DNA from: Streptomyces sp. CB02058
GTDB lineage: Bacteria > Actinomycetota > Actinomycetes > Streptomycetales > Streptomycetaceae
Direction of reading: 5' to 3'
NCBI RefSeq assembly: GCF_001905505.1
Contig: NZ_LIPG01000005.1
Coordinates: forward strand, 372,001-436,000
Length of the DNA: 64,000 bases
Part shown: piece by piece, positions 1-7,324 of the stretch
Layout of the letters: every line of letters starts with the position of its first letter
Numbering within the stretch: the stretch's first letter is position 1
Notes under the pieces: generated by a model
The model's database searches: none
Seen by the model: only the letters and a program-made list of their open reading frames with translations
What the model was told of the DNA's origin: nothing
Program-made: the position numbers and the translations under genes

Positions 1-1018
1 GACGGCCGACCCGCTTCTTGTCCAGGACATCGCTGACCAGGCCGTCCGGGGTGGGGTCGTTGACGTCGGCGTCGTTGTCCGGGTTGAGGTCCATGATCTT
101 GCGCAGGTCGAAGACGCGCATGCCGTTGGCGGTGTCGGCCACGTACAGGTAGTTGCCGTACCAGACCATGCCGCCGGCGTGTATGCCCTGCTGCGCCGCG
201 CAGGACGCCGTCACGGTGGAGGTGCACTTGCCCTCGCGCGCGTGGAGCGCGTCGAAGGAGATGTGGTCCTTGGAGTTGACGTAGGGCCAGACCAGCAGGA
301 CGTGTCGGTACATCTGGGTGGCCTGGTTGAAGAAGCTGACCCGTATGCCCTTCTCGTTGCAGGCGTCGGACACGGACTCCTGGACACAGTTGTCCCGGCC
401 CGAGGTGAGGTCGCTGCGGCCCGGGTTGGCGTCGTCGTAAGCGGCCACGGCGATCGGCTCGGCGTTCGACGAGCCCCAGTCCTCGTCCTCCTGCGCGTCC
501 GAGACGCCGGTGATCGCCTGCGGGATCCACTCCGTGGACGTGGCGTCGTCGTCCTTCCAGCAGATGCGGTGGTTCACGGCGAGGTCCGGGCCGTAGATGC
601 TCTTGCTGCCGCAGTCGCCCTCCCAGCCCGCCGGACGGTTGGCCTGCTCCATGAGCTCGGTGAGGCCCTGCTTGGGCAGCGCGGCGTCCAGATCGGCCAC
701 CAGGCCGGTGAGGGAGGACCCCGCCTCCAGCTTGAAGTCGCCGGCACGGCCGGGGACCGGGGCGGGGAGCACCGCGGTGGGGGCCAGGCTGGAGGCGGAC
801 CCGTCGGGGCCCGTCAGGTCGTCCTGCTCCCCCTCGGGAGCGTCCTCGAAGCCGTCGTCCGGCATGCCTTCGTGGCCGGGGACGGGGTCGTCGGCCGCCA
901 CCTGACGTGGGGCGGCCGGAGCGGCGGTGGCACCCGCCGCGGGGACGAGTGCGGACAGCAGCACTCCTGCTGCCACGGCACAGGTCGCGAGGCGTGTTCT
1001 GCGGGATGGTTGTCCCAT
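1..1018 (-). CDS. Secreted protein of unknown function (3' part missing)
   Basis: The gene starts at an ATG at 1018 with GAAGGG about 9 bases upstream and runs off the left edge, so 339 residues are visible. The N-terminus is a Sec-type signal peptide: basic MGQPSRRTR, a hydrophobic stretch, then an Ala-rich cleavage region near residue 33. An acidic, low-complexity stretch follows at about residues 40-75. The later part carries the motif WYGNYLYVADTANGMRVFDL, which looks like one blade of a beta-propeller, and several cysteines that could form disulfides outside the cell. I do not recognise the family. phoX lies 171 bp upstream on the same strand, and a 12-bp hairpin sits between them in the leader. 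Confidence 0.8.
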   Translation of the reverse strand, partial: MGQPSRRTRLATCAVAAGVLLSALVPAAGATAAPAAPRQVAADDPVPGHEGMPDDGFEDAPEGEQDDLTGPDGSASSLAPTAVLPAPVPGRAGDFKLEAGSSLTGLVADLDAALPKQGLTELMEQANRPAGWEGDCGSKSIYGPDLAVNHRICWKDDDATSTEWIPQAITGVSDAQEDEDWGSSNAEPIAVAAYDDANPGRSDLTSGRDNCVQESVSDACNEKGIRVSFFNQATQMYRHVLLVWPYVNSKDHISFDALHAREGKCTSTVTASCAAQQGIHAGGMVWYGNYLYVADTANGMRVFDLRKIMDLNPDNDADVNDPTPDGLVSDVLDKKRVGR

Positions 1019-1057
1019 GTGGGGGGCCCTTCGGTGAGTGCGCCTGGACATCGGCAC

Positions 1058-1086
1058 GGTGCGCCTGATCGGTCATCAGGCGCACC
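1058..1086. terminator. Hairpin between phoX and the secreted-protein gene
   Basis: A perfect 12-bp inverted repeat (GGTGCGCCTGAT / ATCAGGCGCACC) with a 5-base loop. It lies 40 bases before the start codon of the downstream minus-strand gene and about 100 bases after the phoX stop. It may terminate phoX or be a 5' leader structure. There is no T-run on either side. Confidence 0.5.
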
Positions 1087-1189
1087 GGCCGGTCACGCTA
1101 GCAACGCAACACCGTTCACCGTGGGCACATTTGAACGACTCACATCAGGCAGGCACCGGGTGGGCACATGCCGGACGAGGCGCTCCGCT

Positions 1190-3250
1190 TCAGACGCCGA
1201 TGTCGCTGCCGTCCTTGCGCCACACGGCCACCACCGACGGGCGCACGATCCTGCCGGGACCGTCCGGCCAGGTGCTCGCCGGCTTCTCGACGGACGCCCC
1301 GTCGACCTCGCCCGGGTGCTGCACGGCGACCAGGACCCGGCGGTCCTGGATCACCGGGCCGCAGGTCTCGGCACCGGTCGGGACCGTCAGGAACTGCTTG
1401 AGCTCACCGCGGCGTTCGCCCTGCGTGGCGACCCCGAACAGCCCGTCGTGCGAGCCGAGCTGGTTGCCGTCCGTGGAGATCCACAGGTTGCCGTGGTCGT
1501 CGAAGGCCACGTTGTCGGGGCAGGAGATGGGGCTGACCTTCTCCTTGGGGAATCCCGAGAAGTACGTCGCCGGATCCTCCGGGTCCCCGGCGACGAGGAA
1601 CAGCCGCCAGGCGAACCCGTCCCCCGCCGGGTCGTCCCAGTTCTCCGCGAGCTCCAGGATCTGGCCGTGCTTGTTGGCGTAGCGCGGGTTGGCCTCGTCC
1701 GCGCCCGCCTTGCCCGCCTTGCCGCGGTCGGTGTTATTGGTGAGGGCGATGTAGACCCGCCCGGTGCGCGGCGAGGGCTCGACGTCCTCGGGGCGGTCCA
1801 TCTTCGTGGCGCCGACCTTGTCACCGGCCAGGCGCGTGAAGACGTACACCTCCTCGGCCGTCATGCCGGGGACGTGCGAGGTGTCGCCCGTGGCGAGCGG
1901 GATCCAGACGCCGCTGCCGTCGAACTCGCCGTCGGCGGGAAGCCTGCCCGTGCCGTCGAACTCCGCGGCGGGGGAGTCGCCCGTCAGCTTGGCGACGTAC
2001 AGGGTGCCCTCGTCCAGCAGCGTGAGGTTGTGCTCACGGGCCGCGCGCGAGTTGCCCTTCTTCATCCGCTTGCTGGAGACGAACTTGTAGAAGTAGTCGA
2101 ACCGTTCGTCGTCGCCCATGTAGACCACGGGGCGCCCGTCCGCGGTCAGCCGGGGCTGCGCCGCCTCGTGCTTGAACCGGCCGAGCGCGGTCCGCTTCCG
2201 GGGCGTCGAGTCGGGGTCGTACGGGTCGAGTTCGACGACCCAGCCGAAGCGGTGCGCCTCGTTGGGCTCCTGCGCCAGGTCGAAGCGCTTGTCGAACCGC
2301 TCCCACTTGCGCTCCGTGGCGGCCGTGCCGATGCCGTAGCGCTTGTCGGTGTCGCTGGATCCGTTGGCGAAGTACTGGTTGAAGTTCTCCTCGCCGTGCA
2401 GCGTGGTGCCCCACGGAGTGGTGCCGCCGGCGCAGTTGTTGAGCGTGCCGAACACCTTGCGGCCGGTGCGGTCGGCGGACGTGCGCAGCAGGGGGCTGCC
2501 CGCGGCCGGTCCCGTGAGCCGGAACTCGCTGGTCGCGGTGAGGCGGCGGTTCAGCGGGTGGCGGCTGACCGGGCCGAGCTTTCCGGTGCGGTTCTCCTCC
2601 TGGACGACGACCACGGAGAGTCCGTGCGCCGCCCAGGCGATCTCGACCTGCTCACGGGTCGGGTTGGCCGGATCGTAACCCCGGAACATCAGGATCTCGT
2701 CCGTGTACTCGTGGTTGGCGACGAGGACCTGGCGGCCTCGCTCACCGGGGAGCGGGAGCAGGGAGAGGAAGTCGTTGTTGTAACCGAACTGGCCCGCCTG
2801 CGCCTTCGCGGACTGCTTCTCCGGGTCGAAGGCGGGGGCGCCACGCAGAATCGGTTCACCCCAGCGGATCACGACGTTCTGGCCGTAGCCCTCGGGGATC
2901 GTGACCGCGTCGGCCTTGTTGGGCGCGACGGCCTCGAAGCGCAGGCCCCGGGCGCCGGACGCACCCGGCTTCGGCCTGCTGCCGTGGCGGCCTGCGAGCG
3001 GCGCGGCCTCGGCACTCTGCGCGGCGGGCCCGGCGAGAGCCGTGGTCCCGGCCGCGGCGGCGACGGTCACCACGGCGGCGGCTCGCATCATCGACCGGCG
3101 TGACAGGGCACCGGCGATGATGTCGCCGGCGTACTCGTTGTCGCTGGTGTTCGGAATGTCCTGGAAGCAGGCGTCACCGCAGCGGTAGCGGCAGGTCAGC
3201 GCAGAACGCCCGCCCGGGTGCGAGCCGATGAGCGGCAGCAGGTTGCGCAC
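1190..3250 (-). CDS. PhoX/DUF839-family alkaline phosphatase, Tat-exported
   Basis: The family consists of secreted, Ca/Fe-dependent phosphomonoesterases that release phosphate from organic esters. The product (about 686 aa) has a twin-arginine signal, SRRSMMRAAAVVTVAAAAG, near residues 49-67, preceded by an N-terminal segment typical of actinobacterial PhoX proteins. The body contains the family segments GTTPWGTTLHGEENFNQYF, DPYDPDSTPRKRTALGRFKHE and MDRPEDVEPSPRTGRVYIALTNN. I chose the GTG at 3250 because GGAGGGAC precedes it by about 7 bases; a start 10 codons upstream at 3280 is possible. A PHO-box-like direct repeat lies upstream, which fits induction by phosphate starvation. Confidence 0.9.
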   Translation of the reverse strand: MRNLLPLIGSHPGGRSALTCRYRCGDACFQDIPNTSDNEYAGDIIAGALSRRSMMRAAAVVTVAAAAGTTALAGPAAQSAEAAPLAGRHGSRPKPGASGARGLRFEAVAPNKADAVTIPEGYGQNVVIRWGEPILRGAPAFDPEKQSAKAQAGQFGYNNDFLSLLPLPGERGRQVLVANHEYTDEILMFRGYDPANPTREQVEIAWAAHGLSVVVVQEENRTGKLGPVSRHPLNRRLTATSEFRLTGPAAGSPLLRTSADRTGRKVFGTLNNCAGGTTPWGTTLHGEENFNQYFANGSSDTDKRYGIGTAATERKWERFDKRFDLAQEPNEAHRFGWVVELDPYDPDSTPRKRTALGRFKHEAAQPRLTADGRPVVYMGDDERFDYFYKFVSSKRMKKGNSRAAREHNLTLLDEGTLYVAKLTGDSPAAEFDGTGRLPADGEFDGSGVWIPLATGDTSHVPGMTAEEVYVFTRLAGDKVGATKMDRPEDVEPSPRTGRVYIALTNNTDRGKAGKAGADEANPRYANKHGQILELAENWDDPAGDGFAWRLFLVAGDPEDPATYFSGFPKEKVSPISCPDNVAFDDHGNLWISTDGNQLGSHDGLFGVATQGERRGELKQFLTVPTGAETCGPVIQDRRVLVAVQHPGEVDGASVEKPASTWPDGPGRIVRPSVVAVWRKDGSDIGV

Positions 3251-3305
3251 GTTTTTCGTCCCTCCGTCTGTGTGTCGCACGTGACGCTAGGAGGGCATTC
3301 ACGAC

Positions 3306-3338
3306 ACACGTGGGACTGCCGATGAACAGAGGGTGAAG
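3306..3338 (-). promoter_or_regulatory. Candidate PHO box upstream of phoX
   Basis: Read on the minus strand there are two adjacent 11-base units, CTTCACCCTCT and GTTCATCGGCA, then a weaker third unit GTCCCACGTGT. Streptomyces PhoP binds direct repeats of 11 bases with a GTTCA(C/T)C core, so the spacing and core both match. The units lie 56-88 bases upstream of the phoX start. Confidence 0.65.
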
Positions 3339-3542
3339 TCCAGGACACCGCTGTCCGCGCGACCCGTACGCACCGCCGTCCGGGCTCGATTGCGACTCGG
3401 TTGGAGCTCGGTTGACACAGGGGCGGGCCGCGCCACCGAACGGCCGGATCCGGCCGCTAACCTTACGTATCCGCCCTGGCCAGGGATCAATTCCCGCAGT
3501 ACGGACATTTATCGCACCCAACTCATGCGAAAGGCCTCGCCC

Positions 3543-5333
3543 ATGGGCATTCGGAGCTTGCTGCGCAAGGTGTTCGGCCGGACGGAGCAGGACGAGCCGA
3601 CCACGGCCACCGTCCCGCCCCAGGCCGAGCGCACCCAGCCCACGGAGCCGGAGCCGGGGACCGCGACTTCGGCGGCCGAGCCCGCGAAGGCCTCGGTACC
3701 GGCACCGGCCTCCCCCGCCTCGGACCGGCCGGCCGACGCCGGGCACGACAGCGGACAGGCGTCGGACCTGGTGGCGGCCGCCTTCGACAAGGCGTCCGCC
3801 ACGACCGCGCCGACGACGGCGCCCAAGGTCCCGGCCCAGGGGTCGGACCCGGAGGCGCGTCGGGAGGCGAAGCCGGCGGTCTCCGCCGAGGAGCCCGTCG
3901 CCGTGGCACCGATCACGATCGACGTCGACCCAGAGCCGGAGGCCGCCGCGGCGGCGCCCGAGCCGGAGGCCGCGGAGACCACGCCCGAGGCGAAGCCGGA
4001 GGCGGAGACCGCACCGGACGCCGCTCCCCAGGCGGCGGTCGAGGCCGCACCGGTCGCGGCCGTCGTGGAGGCGCCGGTTGCCGAGGCGCCGGCCGCGGAG
4101 GCAACTGCCGTCGAGGAGACGGCTGTTGAGGCTCCGGCTGTTGAGGCTCCGGCTGCGGAAGCCCCGGTCCTGGAGGCGCCTGCGACGGACGAGCCGGCGG
4201 CCGAGGCTCCGGCAGCGGATGCACCTGCGGCGGAGGCACCTGTAGCCGAGGCACCTGCCGGGGAGGCACCTGCGGCGGACGAGCCCGCCGAGGAGCCGAA
4301 GGCAGAGGCCGTCGTCGCACCCGCCGAGGAGCCGAAGGCAGAGGCCGTCGTCGCACCCGCCGAGGAGCCGGAGGCCGAGGCGGCTCCCGAGCCCGTCGCC
4401 GCCGAGGTTCCGGTCGCCGAGCCCGTCGAGGAGCCGGTGATCAGGATCGTCCCCGAGCTGGCCGCCGAGCCCGAGCCCGAGGCCGCCGCGGAGCCGGTCG
4501 CCGAGGTCGCAGTCGAGGTCGCAGCCGTCCCTGATCCGGTCGCCGCCGAGCCCGCCCCCGAGGTCGCAGCCGCCGCGGAGCCGGTCGTCGCCGTGCCCGA
4601 GATCCCCGCCGAGGTGGTCGCGGTCCCCGCCGCCCCCGCCGGCAAGCCCGCCGTCACGCTCGCCCGGGTGAAGGCCGCCGCGCCCGAGCTCGTCGCGCCG
4701 TACAAGGCCGCGCAGGCCGCGCTCAAGGCGCACGGGCTGACCGGGCTGCGGGCCACCGTCTATCTGGTGCTCGACCGGTCCGGGTCCATGCGGCCGTTCT
4801 ACAAGGACGGCAGCGCCCAGCACCTGGGCGACCGCGCCCTCGCGCTCGCCGCCCACCTGGACGCCGACGCCACCGTGCCCGTCGTGTTCTTCTCGACCGA
4901 CATCGACGGCACCGGGGCGGTCGACCTCACCGCCCACGAGGGCAGGATCGACGAGCTGCACGCGGGCCTCGGACGTCTGGGCCGCACGAACTACCACCGG
5001 GCCGTCGAGGAGATCGTCACCCACTACGAGAAGTCCGGGGCGTCCGGCCCCGCGCTGGTGATCTTCCAGACGGACGGCGCACCGGACGCCAAGGTCGCGG
5101 CCAAGCAGGCGCTGGCGGACGCGGCACGGCTGCCGCTGTTCTTCCAGTTCGTCGCGTTCGGCGACGAGGACGCGAAGGGCTTCGACTTCCTGCGCAGGCT
5201 CGACGTCGAGAACGCCGGCTTCTTCCACGCGGGCCCCGCCCCCCGCGAGGTGCCCGACGCCGCGTTCTACCGCGAGATCCTCGCCGGACTGCCCGCCTGG
5301 GCCGCCGCCCGAGGGGTCCTCACCGAGGGCTGA
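3543..5333 (+). CDS. VWA-domain protein (TerF-like) with a long Ala/Pro/Glu tract
   Basis: The product is about 596 aa. The N-terminus MGIRSLLRKVFGR is a basic amphipathic segment. Residues from about 20 to 370 are almost entirely Ala, Glu, Pro and Val repeats, likely disordered. The C-terminal 220 residues form a von Willebrand A domain with the MIDAS motif DRSGSM, then GRTNYHRA and QTDGAPD. This C-terminal module resembles the VWA domain of TerF/TerY proteins linked to tellurite or stress responses, but no other ter gene is nearby. I chose the ATG at 3543 for GAAAGG 8 bases upstream; an ATG at 3525 lacks a ribosome site. The last 67 bases overlap the convergent histidine kinase gene. Confidence 0.8.
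   Translation: MGIRSLLRKVFGRTEQDEPTTATVPPQAERTQPTEPEPGTATSAAEPAKASVPAPASPASDRPADAGHDSGQASDLVAAAFDKASATTAPTTAPKVPAQGSDPEARREAKPAVSAEEPVAVAPITIDVDPEPEAAAAAPEPEAAETTPEAKPEAETAPDAAPQAAVEAAPVAAVVEAPVAEAPAAEATAVEETAVEAPAVEAPAAEAPVLEAPATDEPAAEAPAADAPAAEAPVAEAPAGEAPAADEPAEEPKAEAVVAPAEEPKAEAVVAPAEEPEAEAAPEPVAAEVPVAEPVEEPVIRIVPELAAEPEPEAAAEPVAEVAVEVAAVPDPVAAEPAPEVAAAAEPVVAVPEIPAEVVAVPAAPAGKPAVTLARVKAAAPELVAPYKAAQAALKAHGLTGLRATVYLVLDRSGSMRPFYKDGSAQHLGDRALALAAHLDADATVPVVFFSTDIDGTGAVDLTAHEGRIDELHAGLGRLGRTNYHRAVEEIVTHYEKSGASGPALVIFQTDGAPDAKVAAKQALADAARLPLFFQFVAFGDEDAKGFDFLRRLDVENAGFFHAGPAPREVPDAAFYREILAGLPAWAAARGVLTEG
4287..4358 (+). repeat. Tandem 36-bp repeat within the Ala/Pro/Glu tract
   Basis: Two identical 36-bp units (4287-4322 and 4323-4358) encode AEEPKAEAVVAP twice. 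A third, diverged unit begins at 4359. The exact copies imply recent duplication or slippage inside the low-complexity region. Confidence 0.85.
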
Positions 5334-6526
5334 TCCACCGGCAGCCGTACGGTCACGGCGAGCCCGCCCCCCGGGGCGGGCACCGCCGTGGCCGTCCCGC
5401 CGTGGGCCAGGGCGATGGAGCGCACGATCGACAGCCCGAGCCCCGAGCCCTGCCCCATCCGGTCCCGGCCCTCGCCGCGCCGGAACGGCTGGAAGAACCC
5501 CGCGATGTCCGCCTCGTCCACGACCGGCCCCGTGTTGCGGACCACCAGGGCGCCGTCGGCGGAGAGCGACACCCGCACCGAGCCGCCGGGCACGTTGTAG
5601 CGCACCGCGTTGGACAGCAGGTTCGCCACCAGCTGCGCGAGCAGCTGCCGGTTCCCCCGTACGCCGCAGGGCTCGGCGTCCACCGTGATTTCGGGACGGG
5701 TCGCCGCCCGCTCCGTCACCGCCGTGGGCCTCGCCGACTCCTCCGCCACCACCTGCGCGAGATCGACCTCCTCGCGCTCGCTCCTCGCCAGCCCCCGTTC
5801 GCTGCGCGCCAGCACCAGCAGGCCCTCGATGAGCCGCTCGCTGCGCCGGTTGCTGTCCAGCAGCGTCTGCCGGGTCCTCACGAGGTCCTCCGGCGAGGGA
5901 TCGTCCAGCCCCACCTGGATCGCGACCCGCTGGGTGGCCAGCGGGGTCCTCAGCTCGTGCGAGGCGTTGGCGATGAACCGCCGCTGGCTGTCGAACGCCT
6001 TCTCCAGCCGGGCCAGCAGCGCGTCCAGCGTCTCGCCCAGCTCCTTCAGCTCGTCGTCGGGGCCGCTGGACGCTATCCGCTCGTGCAGGGTGTGCTCGGA
6101 GAGCCGCCGCGCCTTCGCCGTCATCGCGTGGACGGGCCGCAGCACCCGCCCCGCGGTCCACCAGCCCACGCCGACCGCGCACCCCGTCATGACGAGCAGC
6201 GCCGCAGCCGACCAGTACAGGAGCTCCCGGCTCGCGGCGTCGCTCACGTCGTCGGTCACGTCGTAGACCGTGGGCGGGCCGAGGCGGCCCCGCGCGTGGA
6301 GCGGACCGTTGACCGCGAAACCCGGCTGGGCGACGGCGGCCGAGGTGGCGATGGCCCGCGCCTGGGAGTCGGTGCCCGCGCGCGAGGCCAGGTTCACCGT
6401 GGTGAGCAGCGCCGTACCGAGGACCAGGAACACCCCGCCGTACACGAGGGCGATCCGCATCCGGATCGTCGAGTGCCGCACCGGGGGCACTCCGGTCGCG
6501 CGCACCAGACGCAGCAGACGGTTCAC
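5267..6526 (-). CDS. Sensor histidine kinase, two-component system
   Basis: The product (419 aa) is an inner-membrane kinase. There is one membrane segment at about residues 24-46, a short extracytoplasmic loop, a second membrane segment near 130-150, then a HAMP linker starting at AGRVLRPVHAM. The dimerisation/phosphoacceptor motif is ASHELRTPLATQR with the conserved His; the N box is QLVANLLSNAVRYN and the G box GSGLGLSIVRSIA. Its GTG start overlaps the TGA stop of the response regulator gene (GTGA), so the pair is translationally coupled. The input signal is not evident. Its 3' end overlaps the convergent VWA gene by 67 bases. Confidence 0.93.
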   Translation of the reverse strand: MNRLLRLVRATGVPPVRHSTIRMRIALVYGGVFLVLGTALLTTVNLASRAGTDSQARAIATSAAVAQPGFAVNGPLHARGRLGPPTVYDVTDDVSDAASRELLYWSAAALLVMTGCAVGVGWWTAGRVLRPVHAMTAKARRLSEHTLHERIASSGPDDELKELGETLDALLARLEKAFDSQRRFIANASHELRTPLATQRVAIQVGLDDPSPEDLVRTRQTLLDSNRRSERLIEGLLVLARSERGLARSEREEVDLAQVVAEESARPTAVTERAATRPEITVDAEPCGVRGNRQLLAQLVANLLSNAVRYNVPGGSVRVSLSADGALVVRNTGPVVDEADIAGFFQPFRRGEGRDRMGQGSGLGLSIVRSIALAHGGTATAVPAPGGGLAVTVRLPVDQPSVRTPRAAAQAGSPARISR

Positions 6527-7176
6527 AGGGCGTACCCGACGCCCTGCACCGTGCGGATCAGCGCGGGCTCGCCCAGCTTGGCCCGCAGCTTGCTCATGCA
6601 GACACGGACGGCGCCCGTGAAGGGGTCGGCGTTGGCGTCCCAGGCACGCTCCAGCAGTTCCTCCGCGCTGACCGTGGCCCCGTCGGCCTCCAGCAGCAGC
6701 TGGAGCACGGTGAACTCCTTCGGCGACAGGTCCAGGTCCCTCCCGTCCCGGGTGGCTGCCCGCCGCACACTGTCGAGCCGGATGCCGTGCCTCTCCAGCT
6801 GCGGCGGCACGGGTCTGGCGCTGCGCCTGCGCAGCGCACGCACGCGGGACACCAGCTCGGGGAACTCGAAGGGCTTGCTCACGTAGTCGTCGGCACCGAG
6901 GTCGAGCCCCTCCACCCGGTCCTCCATGGTCCCGGAGGCGGTGAGCATCAGGATCCTGGTGCGGGACCCGGCGGACACCAGCCTGCGGGCCACGTCGTCG
7001 CCGTGCACCCGGGGGAGATCACGGTCCAGGACGACGACGTCGTAGTCGTGGAGCCCCAGATAGGCGAGCGCCGCGTCCCCGCTGTAGACGGTGTCGACGG
7101 CGAACCCGGCCCGCCGCAGCCCGGTCGCCACCAGCTCCGCCAGAAGCTCCTCGTCCTCGGCGACCAGTACCCGCAT
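6523..7176 (-). CDS. OmpR/PhoB-family response regulator
   Basis: The product is 217 aa. The receiver domain (about residues 1-115) shows the acidic cluster AEDEE, the phosphoacceptor Asp in VVLDRDLP, the Thr in LMLTAS and the Lys in YVSKPF. The C-terminal winged helix (about 125-217) carries DLSPKEFTVLQLLLE and ends with VQGVGYAL, typical of the OmpR family. I chose the ATG at 7176 for AGGAGAG 8 bases upstream and because the receiver strand begins there as MRVLVAEDEE. It is the first gene of an operon with the histidine kinase. Confidence 0.93.
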   Translation of the reverse strand: MRVLVAEDEELLAELVATGLRRAGFAVDTVYSGDAALAYLGLHDYDVVVLDRDLPRVHGDDVARRLVSAGSRTRILMLTASGTMEDRVEGLDLGADDYVSKPFEFPELVSRVRALRRRSARPVPPQLERHGIRLDSVRRAATRDGRDLDLSPKEFTVLQLLLEADGATVSAEELLERAWDANADPFTGAVRVCMSKLRAKLGEPALIRTVQGVGYAL

Positions 7177-7310
7177 CGTGTTCTCTCCTGCCTCGTGCAC
7201 GCGTGCCCACTCCTCCCAGGATGCGTCTTTGGTACGGGAAAGCATGTTTCGCAAAGCTCTCCGAGCACGAGGCCGCGTTTATCGATGTGAGGGGATCTCC
7301 CACGGACCGT

Positions 7311-7324
7311 TAGGATTTCGACCA
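7311..7324 (+). promoter_or_regulatory. Likely -10 box of metG, placing the RNA start at the ATG
   Basis: TAGGAT, a good match to the Streptomyces vegetative -10 consensus, lies at 7311-7316, seven bases before the metG ATG. There is no ribosome site before this ATG, so a leaderless mRNA is plausible. I see no clear -35 element. Confidence 0.45.

Noticed and set aside
179..3103. 974-codon open frame on the plus strand antisense to phoX, and similar long antisense frames at 3174-6182 and 10927-15036
   Set aside because: They lie over genes with clear protein families on the other strand or frame, and their amino-acid composition (Arg/Gly/Val-rich, repetitive) is that of high-GC shadow frames.
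4040..4760. Regular repeats that could suggest a CRISPR array
   Set aside because: The repeats are coding triplets for Ala/Pro/Glu with no constant repeat-spacer pattern.
3543..5333. Naming the VWA protein as a tellurite resistance determinant
   Set aside because: Only the VWA module resembles TerF/TerY; the ter operon is absent and the rest of the protein is unrelated low-complexity sequence.
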